Source of the DNA: Rothia nasimurium
GTDB lineage: Bacteria; Actinomycetota; Actinomycetes; Actinomycetales; Micrococcaceae
Assembly: GCF_928381705.1 (NCBI RefSeq)
Contig: NZ_CAKMSR010000001.1
Location: forward strand, 186,001 to 250,000
DNA length: 64,000 nucleotides
Direction of reading: 5' to 3'
Below are positions 48,203 through 56,718 of the stretch, piece by piece (position 1 is the stretch's first letter; every line of letters begins with the position of its first letter). The position numbers and the translations under genes are program-made. Below the pieces are notes generated by a model. That model saw nothing but the letters and a program-made list of their open reading frames with translations. It did not search any database and was not told the origin of the DNA.

Positions 48203-48226
48203 GTAGCGAAGACCTAAGGACGCACC

Positions 48227-49573
48227 CTGTCTACCACCACCGGCGGCGCCTCCCGGGACCTAGCCCACGCGCTACAACCGTCGCGGGCGGACCGCATCCG
48301 TTCCTTCTCCTTCAAGTCGCTCTCCCTCACCACCGGGCAGCAGCGACTGATGGGTCCGAGCTCCTTCGGCCTCTACTGCACCCTGGAAATCATCTACTCC
48401 CTGATGGCAGTAGGCCTGCTCTGCCAGTCGCTTGCCAACATCTCAGAGATCCGCGGGGGCGACTCCTACTGGTACCTGGCAATTATTCCCCTGCTGGTTG
48501 CCCATGCGGCCCTGCTCATGTTCAACGGCATCCGCAAGGAAGTCTCAGCCAAGGTCGTTAGCTTTATGCTGGCTATCGCCTACGGTTCCTACATTCTGTG
48601 GCCCTTCACCGTGGGCGCTGAGCACTCAGCCATTCCCTGGTCCTGGCTCTTTGGTATCTACGCTATGCTGGTTCCGGTCTTCGAAGAGAGCCCGCGTGAG
48701 AGCATCATTCACAGCCTCGTTTTCCCGGTGCTGCTGGTGGCCAGTTCGGTGGCAGCCCACCTGCTCAAAGGCTCCCCCCTCGACGCCACCGAGCTGCTCA
48801 TTCGTGTGGCCTTCCTAGGCTTCTGCTGCGCCCTGCTAGCTGGCCTGGCCCGCTTTGCCCTCAACGCCGTCCGCGAATCAGACAAGACCTACTACGAGAC
48901 CCTCTCTGCCCAGCTTCTACTCAACCGCTCCCGCGACTACGCCAAGGAGCTGCAGGACTTCGACAAGCTGGTGCACGATAACGTCATGGCAGCCCTGCTC
49001 GACGCCAGCCGCAACCCCGGCGAGCTACCCCAGCGCACCCGCCTACTGGCTCGCCGCGCCATCGGCGTACTTGAGGAAGAGGCCCTCAAGTCCCAGCCCC
49101 AGCGCCCTATCACCTTCCAGGCCCTAACCGAGCAGATTGCCGAAGGCGTGGAACCCTGGAACCAGCGCCTGCGCTTTGTCTCCGACTCCATCGAAAAACA
49201 CCCGCTCGCCAGCCCCGACTCCACCCTGCCCTACACCGCGGCGAGAGCCTTTACTCACGCCGTCACCGAAGCTGTGTCTAACTCGGCCCGCCACTCGGGC
49301 ACCCGCACCACCCAGATCTCGATTCGCACCGAGATGCGCCGACCCTTCAACTCCACCCGCTCCGACGAGGTACGCCCCTATATTCTCTGCACCATCTCAG
49401 ACAAGGGCCAGGGCTTCTCAATGAGCGACATCGACTTCCGCCGCCTGGGCGTGCGTGTGTCGATGATTCGCTCCATGGAGGACGCCGGCGGTATGGTCAC
49501 CATTACCTCGGCGCCCGAGAAGGGTACCCGCGTCGTCGTCCAGTGGCCCAACGAGGAACCCAATGCTGGCTAA
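48227..49573 (+). CDS. NarL-type sensor histidine kinase, probable CTG start
   Basis: A 448-residue kinase. Cytoplasmic N-terminus of about 45 residues, four or five TM helices (about 45-215), dimerisation helix with H250 (DKLVHDNVMAALL), and HATPase with THAVTEAVSNSARHSG, SDKGQGFS and GTRVVVQWP. No ATG, GTG or TTG lies in frame between the TAA at 48215 and ATG 48350, which has no ribosome-binding site. CTG 48227 follows AAGGA by 6 nt and starts STTTGGASRDLAHAL. I therefore call a CTG start. Overlaps the next gene by 11 nt. Confidence 0.8.
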   Translation: MSTTTGGASRDLAHALQPSRADRIRSFSFKSLSLTTGQQRLMGPSSFGLYCTLEIIYSLMAVGLLCQSLANISEIRGGDSYWYLAIIPLLVAHAALLMFNGIRKEVSAKVVSFMLAIAYGSYILWPFTVGAEHSAIPWSWLFGIYAMLVPVFEESPRESIIHSLVFPVLLVASSVAAHLLKGSPLDATELLIRVAFLGFCCALLAGLARFALNAVRESDKTYYETLSAQLLLNRSRDYAKELQDFDKLVHDNVMAALLDASRNPGELPQRTRLLARRAIGVLEEEALKSQPQRPITFQALTEQIAEGVEPWNQRLRFVSDSIEKHPLASPDSTLPYTAARAFTHAVTEAVSNSARHSGTRTTQISIRTEMRRPFNSTRSDEVRPYILCTISDKGQGFSMSDIDFRRLGVRVSMIRSMEDAGGMVTITSAPEKGTRVVVQWPNEEPNAG

Positions 49574-50579
49574 GTACTACCGCTCCCGCATCCTCACCCT
49601 CATTCTGAGCACCGTCACCCTGCTGATTCTGGGGTCGTTCTTCTTCTGGTACGACCACTACACCGTCACTCGCGCCCCCCACTGGGCTATCCTGCTGAGT
49701 CTCTACGCGCTAGCGGCACTGCCGGTCTTTCTGCCCACCAAGCGCCTGGCTCTGCCCGACGTCATGATGCCCATCATCATGGTGCTCGCCCTCAACTCGG
49801 TCGATACCACCCTGAGTGCCATTAGCCACTCGATTACCTTCTCCAATCTCTCCTGGCCCCTCATGGCCTATACCCTGCTGGCTGCGGGCCTGGTGCTGCG
49901 CCGCCATACCTTCTTCGGCTGGCTCTTCTTTTGTGGTTTTATGGTGCTGGTGCTGAGCTGGCACACCAACTATTTCGATACCCGACTGACGCTCTCTACC
50001 GAGTTCGCTATCCCCTTCCTGCTCATGCTGGTGAGCATGATTGTGCCCAAGCAGATTGAGCAGGCGGTCTCTAAGACCAGGCAGGCTCGCGGTATGCGCA
50101 TTATCGCGGACGCCGGGCGCGCCGAAGAGACAGATATGGGCGCTATTGCCACCCAGCGTGTGCAGGAGGTCCGTGCCCTGACCGAGGATATGCTGCACCG
50201 TATCGCCTACAACGAGTCGCCGGTGACCCGCGCCGAGATGGACGAATTCCGCTTCACCGAAGCTCAGTTGCGCGATACGATTCGCGGCCGCTACATCGTG
50301 AACAAGGAGATTCTAGACGCCGCCTGGCTGGCCCGCCAGCGCGGGGTCAAGGTCGATATTCTGGACGAGCGCGGCTCGGCCCTACCCTCCCGCGTCTCGC
50401 TGGCCCTTACCCAGTGCGCGGTCGATCTTTTTGATAACGCGTCAGGCGGTACTATCACGGTGCGTGCCTTCCCTGCCGATGACCAGACCGCCGTTATGCT
50501 GGTGCACGACGGCAACTCAGAGGACGAAGAGCCTAGCGCTATCGAGATTTCGCAGACCGGTGTGATTGAGCGTTTCTAA
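49563..50579 (+). CDS. Kinase-like membrane protein partner
   Basis: A 338-residue protein with five or six TM helices (about 10-165), then a cytoplasmic part. The region RFTEAQLRDTIRGRYIVNKEILDAAWLARQRGVKVDILDERGSALPSRV and a C-terminal alpha-beta segment (ALTQCAVDLFDNASGGTITVRAFPADDQTAVMLVHDG) resemble a degenerate ATPase domain of NarL-type kinases, without the phospho-acceptor His motif or clear ATP-lid glycines. It overlaps the kinase gene by 11 nt. Possibly a co-sensor or inhibitor of the kinase. Family not confirmed. Confidence 0.72.
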   Translation: MLAKYYRSRILTLILSTVTLLILGSFFFWYDHYTVTRAPHWAILLSLYALAALPVFLPTKRLALPDVMMPIIMVLALNSVDTTLSAISHSITFSNLSWPLMAYTLLAAGLVLRRHTFFGWLFFCGFMVLVLSWHTNYFDTRLTLSTEFAIPFLLMLVSMIVPKQIEQAVSKTRQARGMRIIADAGRAEETDMGAIATQRVQEVRALTEDMLHRIAYNESPVTRAEMDEFRFTEAQLRDTIRGRYIVNKEILDAAWLARQRGVKVDILDERGSALPSRVSLALTQCAVDLFDNASGGTITVRAFPADDQTAVMLVHDGNSEDEEPSAIEISQTGVIERF

Positions 50580-50729
50580 AGCTTATATAGTCTGGAGATT
50601 CCACCTTTGATGGGGCAGTCTTGTGGGCATTTTGAGGGAAGCAGTCAGGCTACTGTCCACAGCTTACGCCCTAGTGTCGCCCTATATGAGGACATACACC
50701 CCCGATGGGCTCAGCTAAAATTTAAGTAA

Positions 50730-50963
50730 CTTGAGTGCTTCTTGCATCGAGTCGGGGGACTCGGTGTTCTGGCGACGTTGGGGGACTGACCCAGAGATTA
50801 TCAAGGGAGGTACTTCAAGGGCATAAGGTAACCTACGAGACCTGAACCTATGTGGGCTCAGTGCCCATAGATTCGGATTTCTTGGGGGAGATAATTCGGA
50901 TTATGCTCCAGGTTTCGTACCTTGGCGTTGTGAGGCTCCCGCCCTAACCGGCGGGAGCCTCAC
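50730..50963 (+). ncRNA. Candidate structured RNA
   Basis: On the + strand: CGAGTC-GGGG-GACTCG, TCTGG...CCAGA, CTAT..GGGC-TCAGT-GCCC-ATAG, GGAGATAAT-TCGG-ATTAT(G)CTCC, then GTGAGGCTCCCGCC-CTAACC-GGCGGGAGCCTCAC. Five consecutive stems in 216 nt, in less GC-rich DNA than the flanking genes, are unlikely as simple intergenic filler. Boundaries, strand and class are unknown; I do not recognise RNase P, tmRNA, SRP RNA or a known riboswitch. Confidence 0.4.
50930..50963. terminator. Stable hairpin after the structured region
   Basis: 14-bp perfect stem GTGAGGCTCCCGCC/GGCGGGAGCCTCAC with a CTAACC loop. No T tract follows, so termination efficiency is uncertain. Confidence 0.55.
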
Positions 50964-51040
50964 TATGTTCACACTTGTTCCGTTGGTTTTTAGCCATCAG
51001 GTTGAACTTCCAGCGGGGCCAGCGAGGTTACCGTGTGCTG

Positions 51041-51075
51041 CAAGGCCCGGGTACTCTTTGAGTGCCCGGGCCTTG
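51041..51075. terminator. Hairpin downstream of the E2 gene
   Basis: CAAGGCCCGGG/CCCGGGCCTTG stem 16 nt beyond the E2 stop codon. No T run on the minus strand, but the location fits the end of the dehydrogenase operon. Confidence 0.6.
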
Positions 51076-51091
51076 TGCTTTCCCGGCTCTT

Positions 51092-52615
51092 TTACATGTC
51101 GAGGAGCAGGGCCGGTTCTTCGAGAATCGAAGCGACATCTGCCAGGAACTTAGCTGAAAGATCACCGTCGAGGACGCGGTGGTCAAAGGAGCCACCCAGG
51201 GTTGTGACCCAGCGGGGAATCACTTCGCCGTCTACGACCCAGGGCTTCTGCTTGATAGTGCCGAAGGCAATGATGGCGGCCTCACCGGGGTTGATAATCG
51301 GGGTTCCGGTGTCAATGCCCAGAGAGCCGATGTTGGTGATGGTCATGGTGCCCTGCTGCATTTCGGCGGGCTGGGTTTTGCCTTCGCGGGCCCGGGTGGT
51401 CAGGTCGTTGAGGGCCAGTGCCAGCTCCCGCAGGTTCATGGTCTGGGCGTCCTTGATGTTGGGGACCATCAGGCCGCGCGGGGTTGCTGCGGCGATGCCG
51501 AGGTTCATGAAGTGCTTAATCTGAATCTCGGAGTCTGTCCAGGTGGCGTTGACCTGCGGAGTGCGGGCGGTTGCCCAGATGACGGCCTTGGCCAGGATCA
51601 GCAGCGGGGTTACTTTGACTCCCTCGAACTGGGGGGATTTCTTGAGGCGCTTGACGAACTCCATGGTGCGGGTGGCGTCTACATCGACGAAGATTGAGAC
51701 ATGGGGCGCCTTAAAGGCTGACTCAACCATGGCTTTGGCGGTGGCCTTGCGGACGCTCTTGACCTTGATACGTTCGATACGATCGCCGCCAGCACCGGCG
51801 GGAATCCAGAAGCTGGTGGGGTCGGTGGTGTCGGTGACGCTGGCCTGTTCGGTGAGGCTCAGGTGGGCTGCGTAGTTGAGCAGGTCGCGTTTGGTGACCT
51901 GCCCCTGGTCCCCGGTGGGGGTGACCTGGGCTAGGTCGATGCCCATGTCTTGGGCTGCTTTACGCACGGGGGGCTTGGCCAGTGGCTGGCGGCGGGGTAC
52001 CTCACTGGTGCCGGTTTCTGTAGGTAGCTCATGGCTTCCCAGACGGCGGAGCATTCCCTTGCCACCTTCGCCCAGGAGCTTGCCCGCGCGGGCGGACAGA
52101 CCGGTCAGCAGCTGACGGCGGCTGTCGGTACCCAACGGTGTAGAGGCGGGTACCTGAGCGGACGCAGCAGCGCCGGCAGGTGCCGCAGGCGGCTGGGCTG
52201 ATGCAACAGCGGGCGGACTAGCTTTCTTGCGGGCCCGGCGCTTGACGGGGTCGGCCTTGGGGCCTGAGCCTACCAGGGCGTTGCCACCGCCCTGCTCCCC
52301 TGCCGGTGCGGCAGCCTGCTGGGGGGCGGCGTCCGGACGCTCTGGCGCAGGCCTACTCCCCCCGATTTCTTCGGCACCCTCCCCGGCGATAGCGATGATG
52401 GGGGTGCCCACCTCTACCGTTTCGCCTTCGGCAACCAGGAGCTCCTGCACGGTGCCCTCGTAGGGGGAGGGTAGCTCGACCACTGACTTGGCAGTCTCGA
52501 TTTCAACAAGTACGTCGTTGATCTCGACGGTGTCGCCGGAGGCTACCTTCCAGCTGAGGATTTCTGCCTCGGTGAGGCCTTCGCCCACATCGGGCAGGTT
52601 AAAGATCTGTGACAT
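51092..52615 (-). CDS. 2-oxo acid dehydrogenase E2 (dihydrolipoamide acyltransferase)
   Basis: A 507-residue core enzyme. One lipoyl domain (1-75) with K43 in [17 protein letters not shown], an Ala/Pro-rich linker, a peripheral-subunit-binding domain (about 212-248, [22 protein letters not shown]), and the acyltransferase domain (about 275-507) with the catalytic [10 protein letters not shown]. Third gene of an E1alpha-E1beta-E2 operon; no E3 here. Substrate probably branched-chain oxo acids, with pyruvate or acetoin as alternatives. Confidence 0.9.
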   Translation of the reverse strand: MSQIFNLPDVGEGLTEAEILSWKVASGDTVEINDVLVEIETAKSVVELPSPYEGTVQELLVAEGETVEVGTPIIAIAGEGAEEIGGSRPAPERPDAAPQQAAAPAGEQGGGNALVGSGPKADPVKRRARKKASPPAVASAQPPAAPAGAAASAQVPASTPLGTDSRRQLLTGLSARAGKLLGEGGKGMLRRLGSHELPTETGTSEVPRRQPLAKPPVRKAAQDMGIDLAQVTPTGDQGQVTKRDLLNYAAHLSLTEQASVTDTTDPTSFWIPAGAGGDRIERIKVKSVRKATAKAMVESAFKAPHVSIFVDVDATRTMEFVKRLKKSPQFEGVKVTPLLILAKAVIWATARTPQVNATWTDSEIQIKHFMNLGIAAATPRGLMVPNIKDAQTMNLRELALALNDLTTRAREGKTQPAEMQQGTMTITNIGSLGIDTGTPIINPGEAAIIAFGTIKQKPWVVDGEVIPRWVTTLGGSFDHRVLDGDLSAKFLADVASILEEPALLLDM

Positions 52616-52632
52616 GGTGTGCCTTTCGGGCT

Positions 52633-53634
52633 TTAGTAGGCCAGGGAACGGTCGACGGCTTCGAGCAGGCGGTCTATGCCGGGCACGTACTCTTCTTCGA
52701 CGCGGGAGACCGGGTAGGGCATGTGGTAGCCGCCCACGCGGATCACGGGGGCCTCGAGGTGGTAGAAGCAGCGCTCGGTGATGGCGGCTGCGATATCTGA
52801 GCCGATACCGCCGAAAGTGGGGGCCTCGTGGGCCACGACCAGGCGCCCGGTTTTTTGTACCGAAGCCTCAATAGTGGGGATATCAAGCGGTGAGAGGGAG
52901 CGCAGGTCGATGACCTCGATGGAGTGGCCGTCCTCAACCTCGGCCTGGGCGGCAGCCAGGGCCACCGGAACCAGCGGGCCGTAGGTGGCGATGGTCAGGT
53001 CTTCACCCTCTCGCACCACCTGGGCGGTAAAGGGGTCGAAGTCGGTATCTGCGAAGTTGACCTCGCCCTTCATCCAGTATCGGCGCTTGGGTTCGAAGTA
53101 GATGACCGGGTCGGGGTGGGCAATAGCTTTGCGGAGCATCCAGTAGGCGTCGTGGGGGGACGAGGGGGTCACCACGCGCAGGCCCGGGGTGTGGGTGAAG
53201 AGGGCCTCGGGGGACTCCGAGTGGTGCTCTACCGAGCCAATCATGCCGCCGTAGGGAATACGGACGGTAACGGGCACCTCGTACTGGCCGTGGGTGCGGC
53301 CGTGCATTTTAGAGAGCTGCGAGGTGATCTGGTTGAAGCCGGGGAAGACGAAACCGTCAAACTGGATTTCGGGTACGGGCCTGTAGCCGCGCAGGGCCAT
53401 GCCGATGGAGGTTCCGATAATGCCGGATTCACCCAGGGGGGTGTCCATAACCCGGGTGGGGCCAAAGGTTTTTTGCAGGCCGTCGGTTACGCGGTAGACA
53501 CCGCCGAGTTTGCCGATGTCTTCGCCCAGGGCCAGAACCTTGCGGTTGGCGGTCATTTCATCGTGTAGAGCGCGGGTAATAGCCTTAGCCAGGGTGAGGG
53601 TTTCGGTGCCCTGCTGAGGGGTCTGGTCTGACAT
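52633..53634 (-). CDS. 2-oxo acid dehydrogenase E1 beta subunit
   Basis: A 333-residue transketolase-like subunit. Features are [56 protein letters not shown], and the C-terminal [33 protein letters not shown]. Forms the alpha2beta2 E1 with the upstream gene product, providing half of the thiamine-diphosphate site. Three nt from the alpha gene and 17 nt from E2. Resembles branched-chain BkdA2-type proteins. Confidence 0.92.
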   Translation of the reverse strand: MSDQTPQQGTETLTLAKAITRALHDEMTANRKVLALGEDIGKLGGVYRVTDGLQKTFGPTRVMDTPLGESGIIGTSIGMALRGYRPVPEIQFDGFVFPGFNQITSQLSKMHGRTHGQYEVPVTVRIPYGGMIGSVEHHSESPEALFTHTPGLRVVTPSSPHDAYWMLRKAIAHPDPVIYFEPKRRYWMKGEVNFADTDFDPFTAQVVREGEDLTIATYGPLVPVALAAAQAEVEDGHSIEVIDLRSLSPLDIPTIEASVQKTGRLVVAHEAPTFGGIGSDIAAAITERCFYHLEAPVIRVGGYHMPYPVSRVEEEYVPGIDRLLEAVDRSLAY

Positions 53635-53637
53635 GGT

Positions 53638-54813
53638 TTAGTCCTCCTCGAAGCCGTCGTTGTAGGCGCGGTAGAAGGCGCGGTCGTCCTCAACCTGCTG
53701 GTGGGGAGCCGCGTAGGCGCGGTCCAGGTAGGTTTCGAAGGTGTCCGGTTCGCTGGCAAGAACGTAGGAGCGGACGCCCTTCACCTGCTCTTTGGTGTAG
53801 TTGGTGACCTCGTCAAAGAAGGCGTCATCGGCCTGGCCGGTTGAGCGCAGGTAGGCTTCGAGGCGCACCATGGGGTCGAGCGGCTCGTAGGTGGCGCCGT
53901 GGTCTTCGGGGCGGTACTTGGTAGGGTCGTCGGCTGTGGTGTGAGGGCCGAGCCGGTAGGTTTCTGCCTCAATCAGCACGGGACCCTCCCCCGCCCTGAT
54001 TTTGTCCATGGCGTAGCGGGTGGCGGCGTAGACGGCTAGCACGTCGTTGCCGTCCACGCGCAGGCCCTCGAAACCGTAACCGGCGGCCCGGGTTGAGATG
54101 GGCACGCGGGACTGCACGCTAAAGGGCACAGAGATGGCCCAGTGGTTGTTTTGCACAAAGAAAAGGACGGGCGCGTTGTAGCTGGCGGCGAAGACCATGG
54201 ATTCGTGCACGTCGCCCTCGGTGGTGGAGCCATCGCCACAGTAGACGGCTACGGCCGGCTTCTCGGCGTCCTGCCCGGGGTCGGTAGCCTGCCCCTGGCC
54301 AGTTTGAGCTTCGCCCGTTTCAGCCTGAATCTCAGCGTCAAGATTCAGCCCCATAGCGTAGCCGGTGGCGTGGAGCACCTGGGCGGCCAGCACCAGAGTG
54401 TAGGAGTGCACGTTGTGCTTTTTGGCATCCCAACCCAGGGTGCCAGAGCCCCTAAAGAGGGGGGTAATTTCTTCGGGGGTGATGCCGCGTTCGAGAAGCA
54501 CCCCGTGATCGCGGTAGGAGGGGAAGATGTAGTCGTTGGCGGCAAGAGCCCGGGCGGACGCCACCTGGGCTGCTTCCTGCCCGCGAGAAGGCACCCAGAG
54601 GGCCAGCTGCCCCTGGCGCTGAAGCGCTGTCATTTCATCATCGAAACGCCGGGTCAGGGCCATGGTGCGGTACATGTCTTTGAGGTCTTCGCCGCTGAGT
54701 TCGTCGGCGTAGGGCGAGAAGCTGGTGTGGGGGGTGGTCTCGCCCGCTTCGTTCATGAGCTGGATACGCTCTGGCGTTCCCCAGGGGTTACTGGGGTTTT
54801 GCGTCTGTGACAT
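53638..54813 (-). CDS. 2-oxo acid dehydrogenase E1 alpha subunit
   Basis: A 391-residue thiamine-diphosphate enzyme subunit that decarboxylates the oxo acid. The ThDP motif is GDGSTTEGDVHESMVFAASYNAPVLFFVQNN; other segments are WVPSRGQEAAQVA, PSYRDHGVLLERG and the phospho-loop-like YRLGPHTTADDPTKYR, typical of branched-chain or acetoin-type E1 alpha. An insertion (about 160-185, Gln/Glu/Gly-rich) is unusual. First gene of the operon. Confidence 0.9.
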   Translation of the reverse strand: MSQTQNPSNPWGTPERIQLMNEAGETTPHTSFSPYADELSGEDLKDMYRTMALTRRFDDEMTALQRQGQLALWVPSRGQEAAQVASARALAANDYIFPSYRDHGVLLERGITPEEITPLFRGSGTLGWDAKKHNVHSYTLVLAAQVLHATGYAMGLNLDAEIQAETGEAQTGQGQATDPGQDAEKPAVAVYCGDGSTTEGDVHESMVFAASYNAPVLFFVQNNHWAISVPFSVQSRVPISTRAAGYGFEGLRVDGNDVLAVYAATRYAMDKIRAGEGPVLIEAETYRLGPHTTADDPTKYRPEDHGATYEPLDPMVRLEAYLRSTGQADDAFFDEVTNYTKEQVKGVRSYVLASEPDTFETYLDRAYAAPHQQVEDDRAFYRAYNDGFEED

Positions 54814-54920
54814 GGGGGTCTCCGGTTGTGCTCTGTTAGTACCTTTTCTTAACCCTACGCCTGCTCAGGGGCAGAGAGGGCCTATTTTTAGAATTTTGAG
54901 GGATTAATTGCAAATAAGTT

Positions 54921-54955
54921 GATAGGTGGGCGGGGATAGTCCCCACCCACCTATC
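54921..54955. terminator. Terminator after the hisC-like gene
   Basis: GATAGGTGGG(C)GGGG/CCCC(A)CCCACCTATC, a near-perfect stem, 12 nt after the aminotransferase stop. Followed by AACTTATTTG on the minus strand. Confidence 0.75.
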
Positions 54956-54966
54956 CGTGTGCCCGC

Positions 54967-56103
54967 TTAGAGGGGCTGGGCGGTGCGTTCTTCGAACTCT
55001 GCTGCAATTTTGAGCAGGCGGGCGTTGGCCTCGTCCTCACCGATGCTCACGCGCACGCCTTCACCGGCAAAAGCACGCACAGACAGGGCGTTCGCTTCTG
55101 CCAGAGCAGCGAAAGCTGCCGAGTGCTCACCCAGAGGCAGCCAGACAAAGTTAGCGCGGGTTTCGGGCACCCAGTAGCCCAGCTCCTGGAGCCCGGCAAC
55201 GACCTTTTCACGCTCAGCCACCAGGTGCTCCACACGCTCCATAACCTCATCGTTGTGGTCGAGGGAGGCCACGGCGGCCTTCTCGGCCAGGGCGCTCACA
55301 GCAAAGGGGGTCGCACCCACGCGCAGGTGGGCGGTGACCTCGGGGTGGGTGATGGAGTAGCCCACGCGCAAACCCGCCAGACCCTGAGCCTTGGAGAAGG
55401 TGCGCAAAATAGCGACGTTGGGGTAGTCGGGGTAGACATCCAGGCCGTTGACGGGAGGCTCTTGCCCCTCAGGAATCTCGGAGGCCGCGCAGAACTCGAA
55501 GTAGGCCTCGTCAATCACCACGAGTACGTCACTGGGTACCTTGGCCAGGAAGTTGCGCACCTGTGACTCGGTGACGGCCGGGCCGGTGGGGTTGTTGGGG
55601 GTGCAGATAAGGATGACGCGGGTCTGGTCGGTTATGGCGGCAGCCATGGCATCTAGGTCATGGGCACCGTTGGGCAGGTTGGGCACCTGCACGCTCTTAG
55701 CACCGGCCAGGCCAACGCAGATAGGGTAGGCCTCGAAGGAACGCCAGGCGTAGATAACTTCGTCCTGCACACCGTCGGCGTGGGTACCTGCAAAGGTGGT
55801 CAGAATCTGGTTGAGGGCACCTAGGCTTCCTGCACCGGTAACGATATCCTCGGGGTCAACCTCCAGGTGCTCCCCCAGGGCAGTGCGCAGGGCAGTGGAG
55901 AGCGGGTCGGGGTAGCGGTGGACGGTATCAAACTCAGCCAGAATCTGAGCGACCGAGGCTACCGGGCCGAAGGGGTTCTCGTTGGATGAGAGCTTGTACT
56001 GGGTAAGCCCCTCAACCGGTGCCGGGGGTTTACCTGCGGCGTACTTGGGGAGCTGATTGAAAACCGGGCGGGGGTGCAGCCCGGAGCGCTGTGAACTTGT
56101 CAT
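54967..56103 (-). CDS. Histidinol-phosphate / aromatic aminotransferase
   Basis: A 378-residue class II PLP aminotransferase of the HisC family. Segments: KLSSNENPFGP, GAGSLGALNQIL, TPNNPTGPAVT, VVIDEAYFEF, and the PLP Lys in LRTFSKAQGLAGLRVGY. Not placed with other his genes, so it may act on aromatic amino acids (Pat-like) as well as histidinol phosphate. Start ATG 56103; TAGAAT lies 7 nt upstream and could be a -10 box, giving a leaderless message. ATG 56112 is an alternative start. Confidence 0.87.
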   Translation of the reverse strand: MTSSQRSGLHPRPVFNQLPKYAAGKPPAPVEGLTQYKLSSNENPFGPVASVAQILAEFDTVHRYPDPLSTALRTALGEHLEVDPEDIVTGAGSLGALNQILTTFAGTHADGVQDEVIYAWRSFEAYPICVGLAGAKSVQVPNLPNGAHDLDAMAAAITDQTRVILICTPNNPTGPAVTESQVRNFLAKVPSDVLVVIDEAYFEFCAASEIPEGQEPPVNGLDVYPDYPNVAILRTFSKAQGLAGLRVGYSITHPEVTAHLRVGATPFAVSALAEKAAVASLDHNDEVMERVEHLVAEREKVVAGLQELGYWVPETRANFVWLPLGEHSAAFAALAEANALSVRAFAGEGVRVSIGEDEANARLLKIAAEFEERTAQPL

Positions 56104-56248
56104 GCCATCCATTCTAGTGTCGCAGGCCACAAAATCTAGGGTTGGGGGTACCGCTCTTTTGGCCAGCGGTGCACGCAACCGGTGGTTGCAGCCCTCTCTT
56201 TCTGGTAAAGTTTTCTTTCGTTCGCCCCTGCTAAAGGGGTAGGAACAG

Positions 56249-56323
56249 GCCTCCATAGCTCAGGGGTAGAGCATTTCCCTCGTAAAGAAAAGGTCGTCGG
56301 TTCAAATCCGACTGGGGGCTCCA
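56249..56323 (+). tRNA. tRNA-Thr (anticodon CGU)
   Basis: Seven-bp acceptor stem GCCTCCA/TGGGGGC with encoded CCA; D arm GCTC/GAGC; anticodon loop CTCGTAA; T arm GTCGG/CCGAC with TTCAAAT loop. The anticodon stem TTTCC/AGAAA has a C-A mismatch at the pair next to the loop (31-39). The CGU anticodon reads ACG. Followed by a strong terminator. Confidence 0.9.
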
Positions 56324-56330
56324 TCAGTAA

Positions 56331-56377
56331 AAATCTCGCGGCCCGCACCGGTTTAGGTGCGGGCCGCGAGATTTTTT
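56331..56377 (+). terminator. tRNA-Thr terminator
   Basis: An 18-bp stem AATCTCGCGGCCCGCACC/GGTGCGGGCCGCGAGATT, 6-nt loop, then TTTT. Very strong. Confidence 0.9.
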
Positions 56378-56446
56378 GTTGTCGATAGACCACCCGTGCG
56401 GACGCGTCCGCCCGCTACCGGCGACACCTGAGCCTACGCGGGTGGG

Positions 56447-56683
56447 CTAGTCGTCGTCCATGTGGTTTTCGGCCCCGTAGCCAATCAGATAGGCCCAAAT
56501 CCAGGCGGTGATAACCGCCAAGAAAGGTACCACCAGCAGGTGGGTGTCGTTGGCAAAGAGCCAGCGATAGAAACCCCAGAGGGCCAGTGAGGGTACCAGG
56601 AGCAGGGCAAAGAGCAGCAGGAATCCGCGGGAGAAGCCGCCACTGGGCGTCCTGCGGGTTTGAAAACCAAGATAATTCTTCAC
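56447..56683 (-). CDS. Small two-TM membrane protein
   Basis: A 78-residue protein of unknown family. Polar start MKNYLGFQTRRTPSGGFSRG, two hydrophobic helices (about 20-40 and 45-68) and an acidic tail ENHMDDD. GTG start behind AGGATAGG. It is downstream of the CoA lyase gene (35-nt gap) in the same direction, so may be co-transcribed. Confidence 0.65.
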   Translation of the reverse strand: MKNYLGFQTRRTPSGGFSRGFLLLFALLLVPSLALWGFYRWLFANDTHLLVVPFLAVITAWIWAYLIGYGAENHMDDD

Positions 56684-56718
56684 GCTGCCTATCCTACCGC
56701 TGCCACCTGGGAGTTCTT

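Larger units (their letters stand above)
50580..51091. other. Gene-free 512-nt region with multiple hairpins
   Basis: No credible coding sequence. Contains stem-loops at 50748-50763, 50768-50795, 50848-50870, 50887-50909, 50930-50963 and 51041-51075, and two copies of GGGGGACT 26 nt apart (50754 and 50780). The 50730-50963 part looks like a structured RNA. Confidence 0.6.

Noticed and set aside
50580..51091. tmRNA, RNase P RNA, SRP RNA or c-di-AMP riboswitch in the structured gap
   Set aside because: Conserved cores of these RNAs are not visible; only generic stem-loops can be supported.
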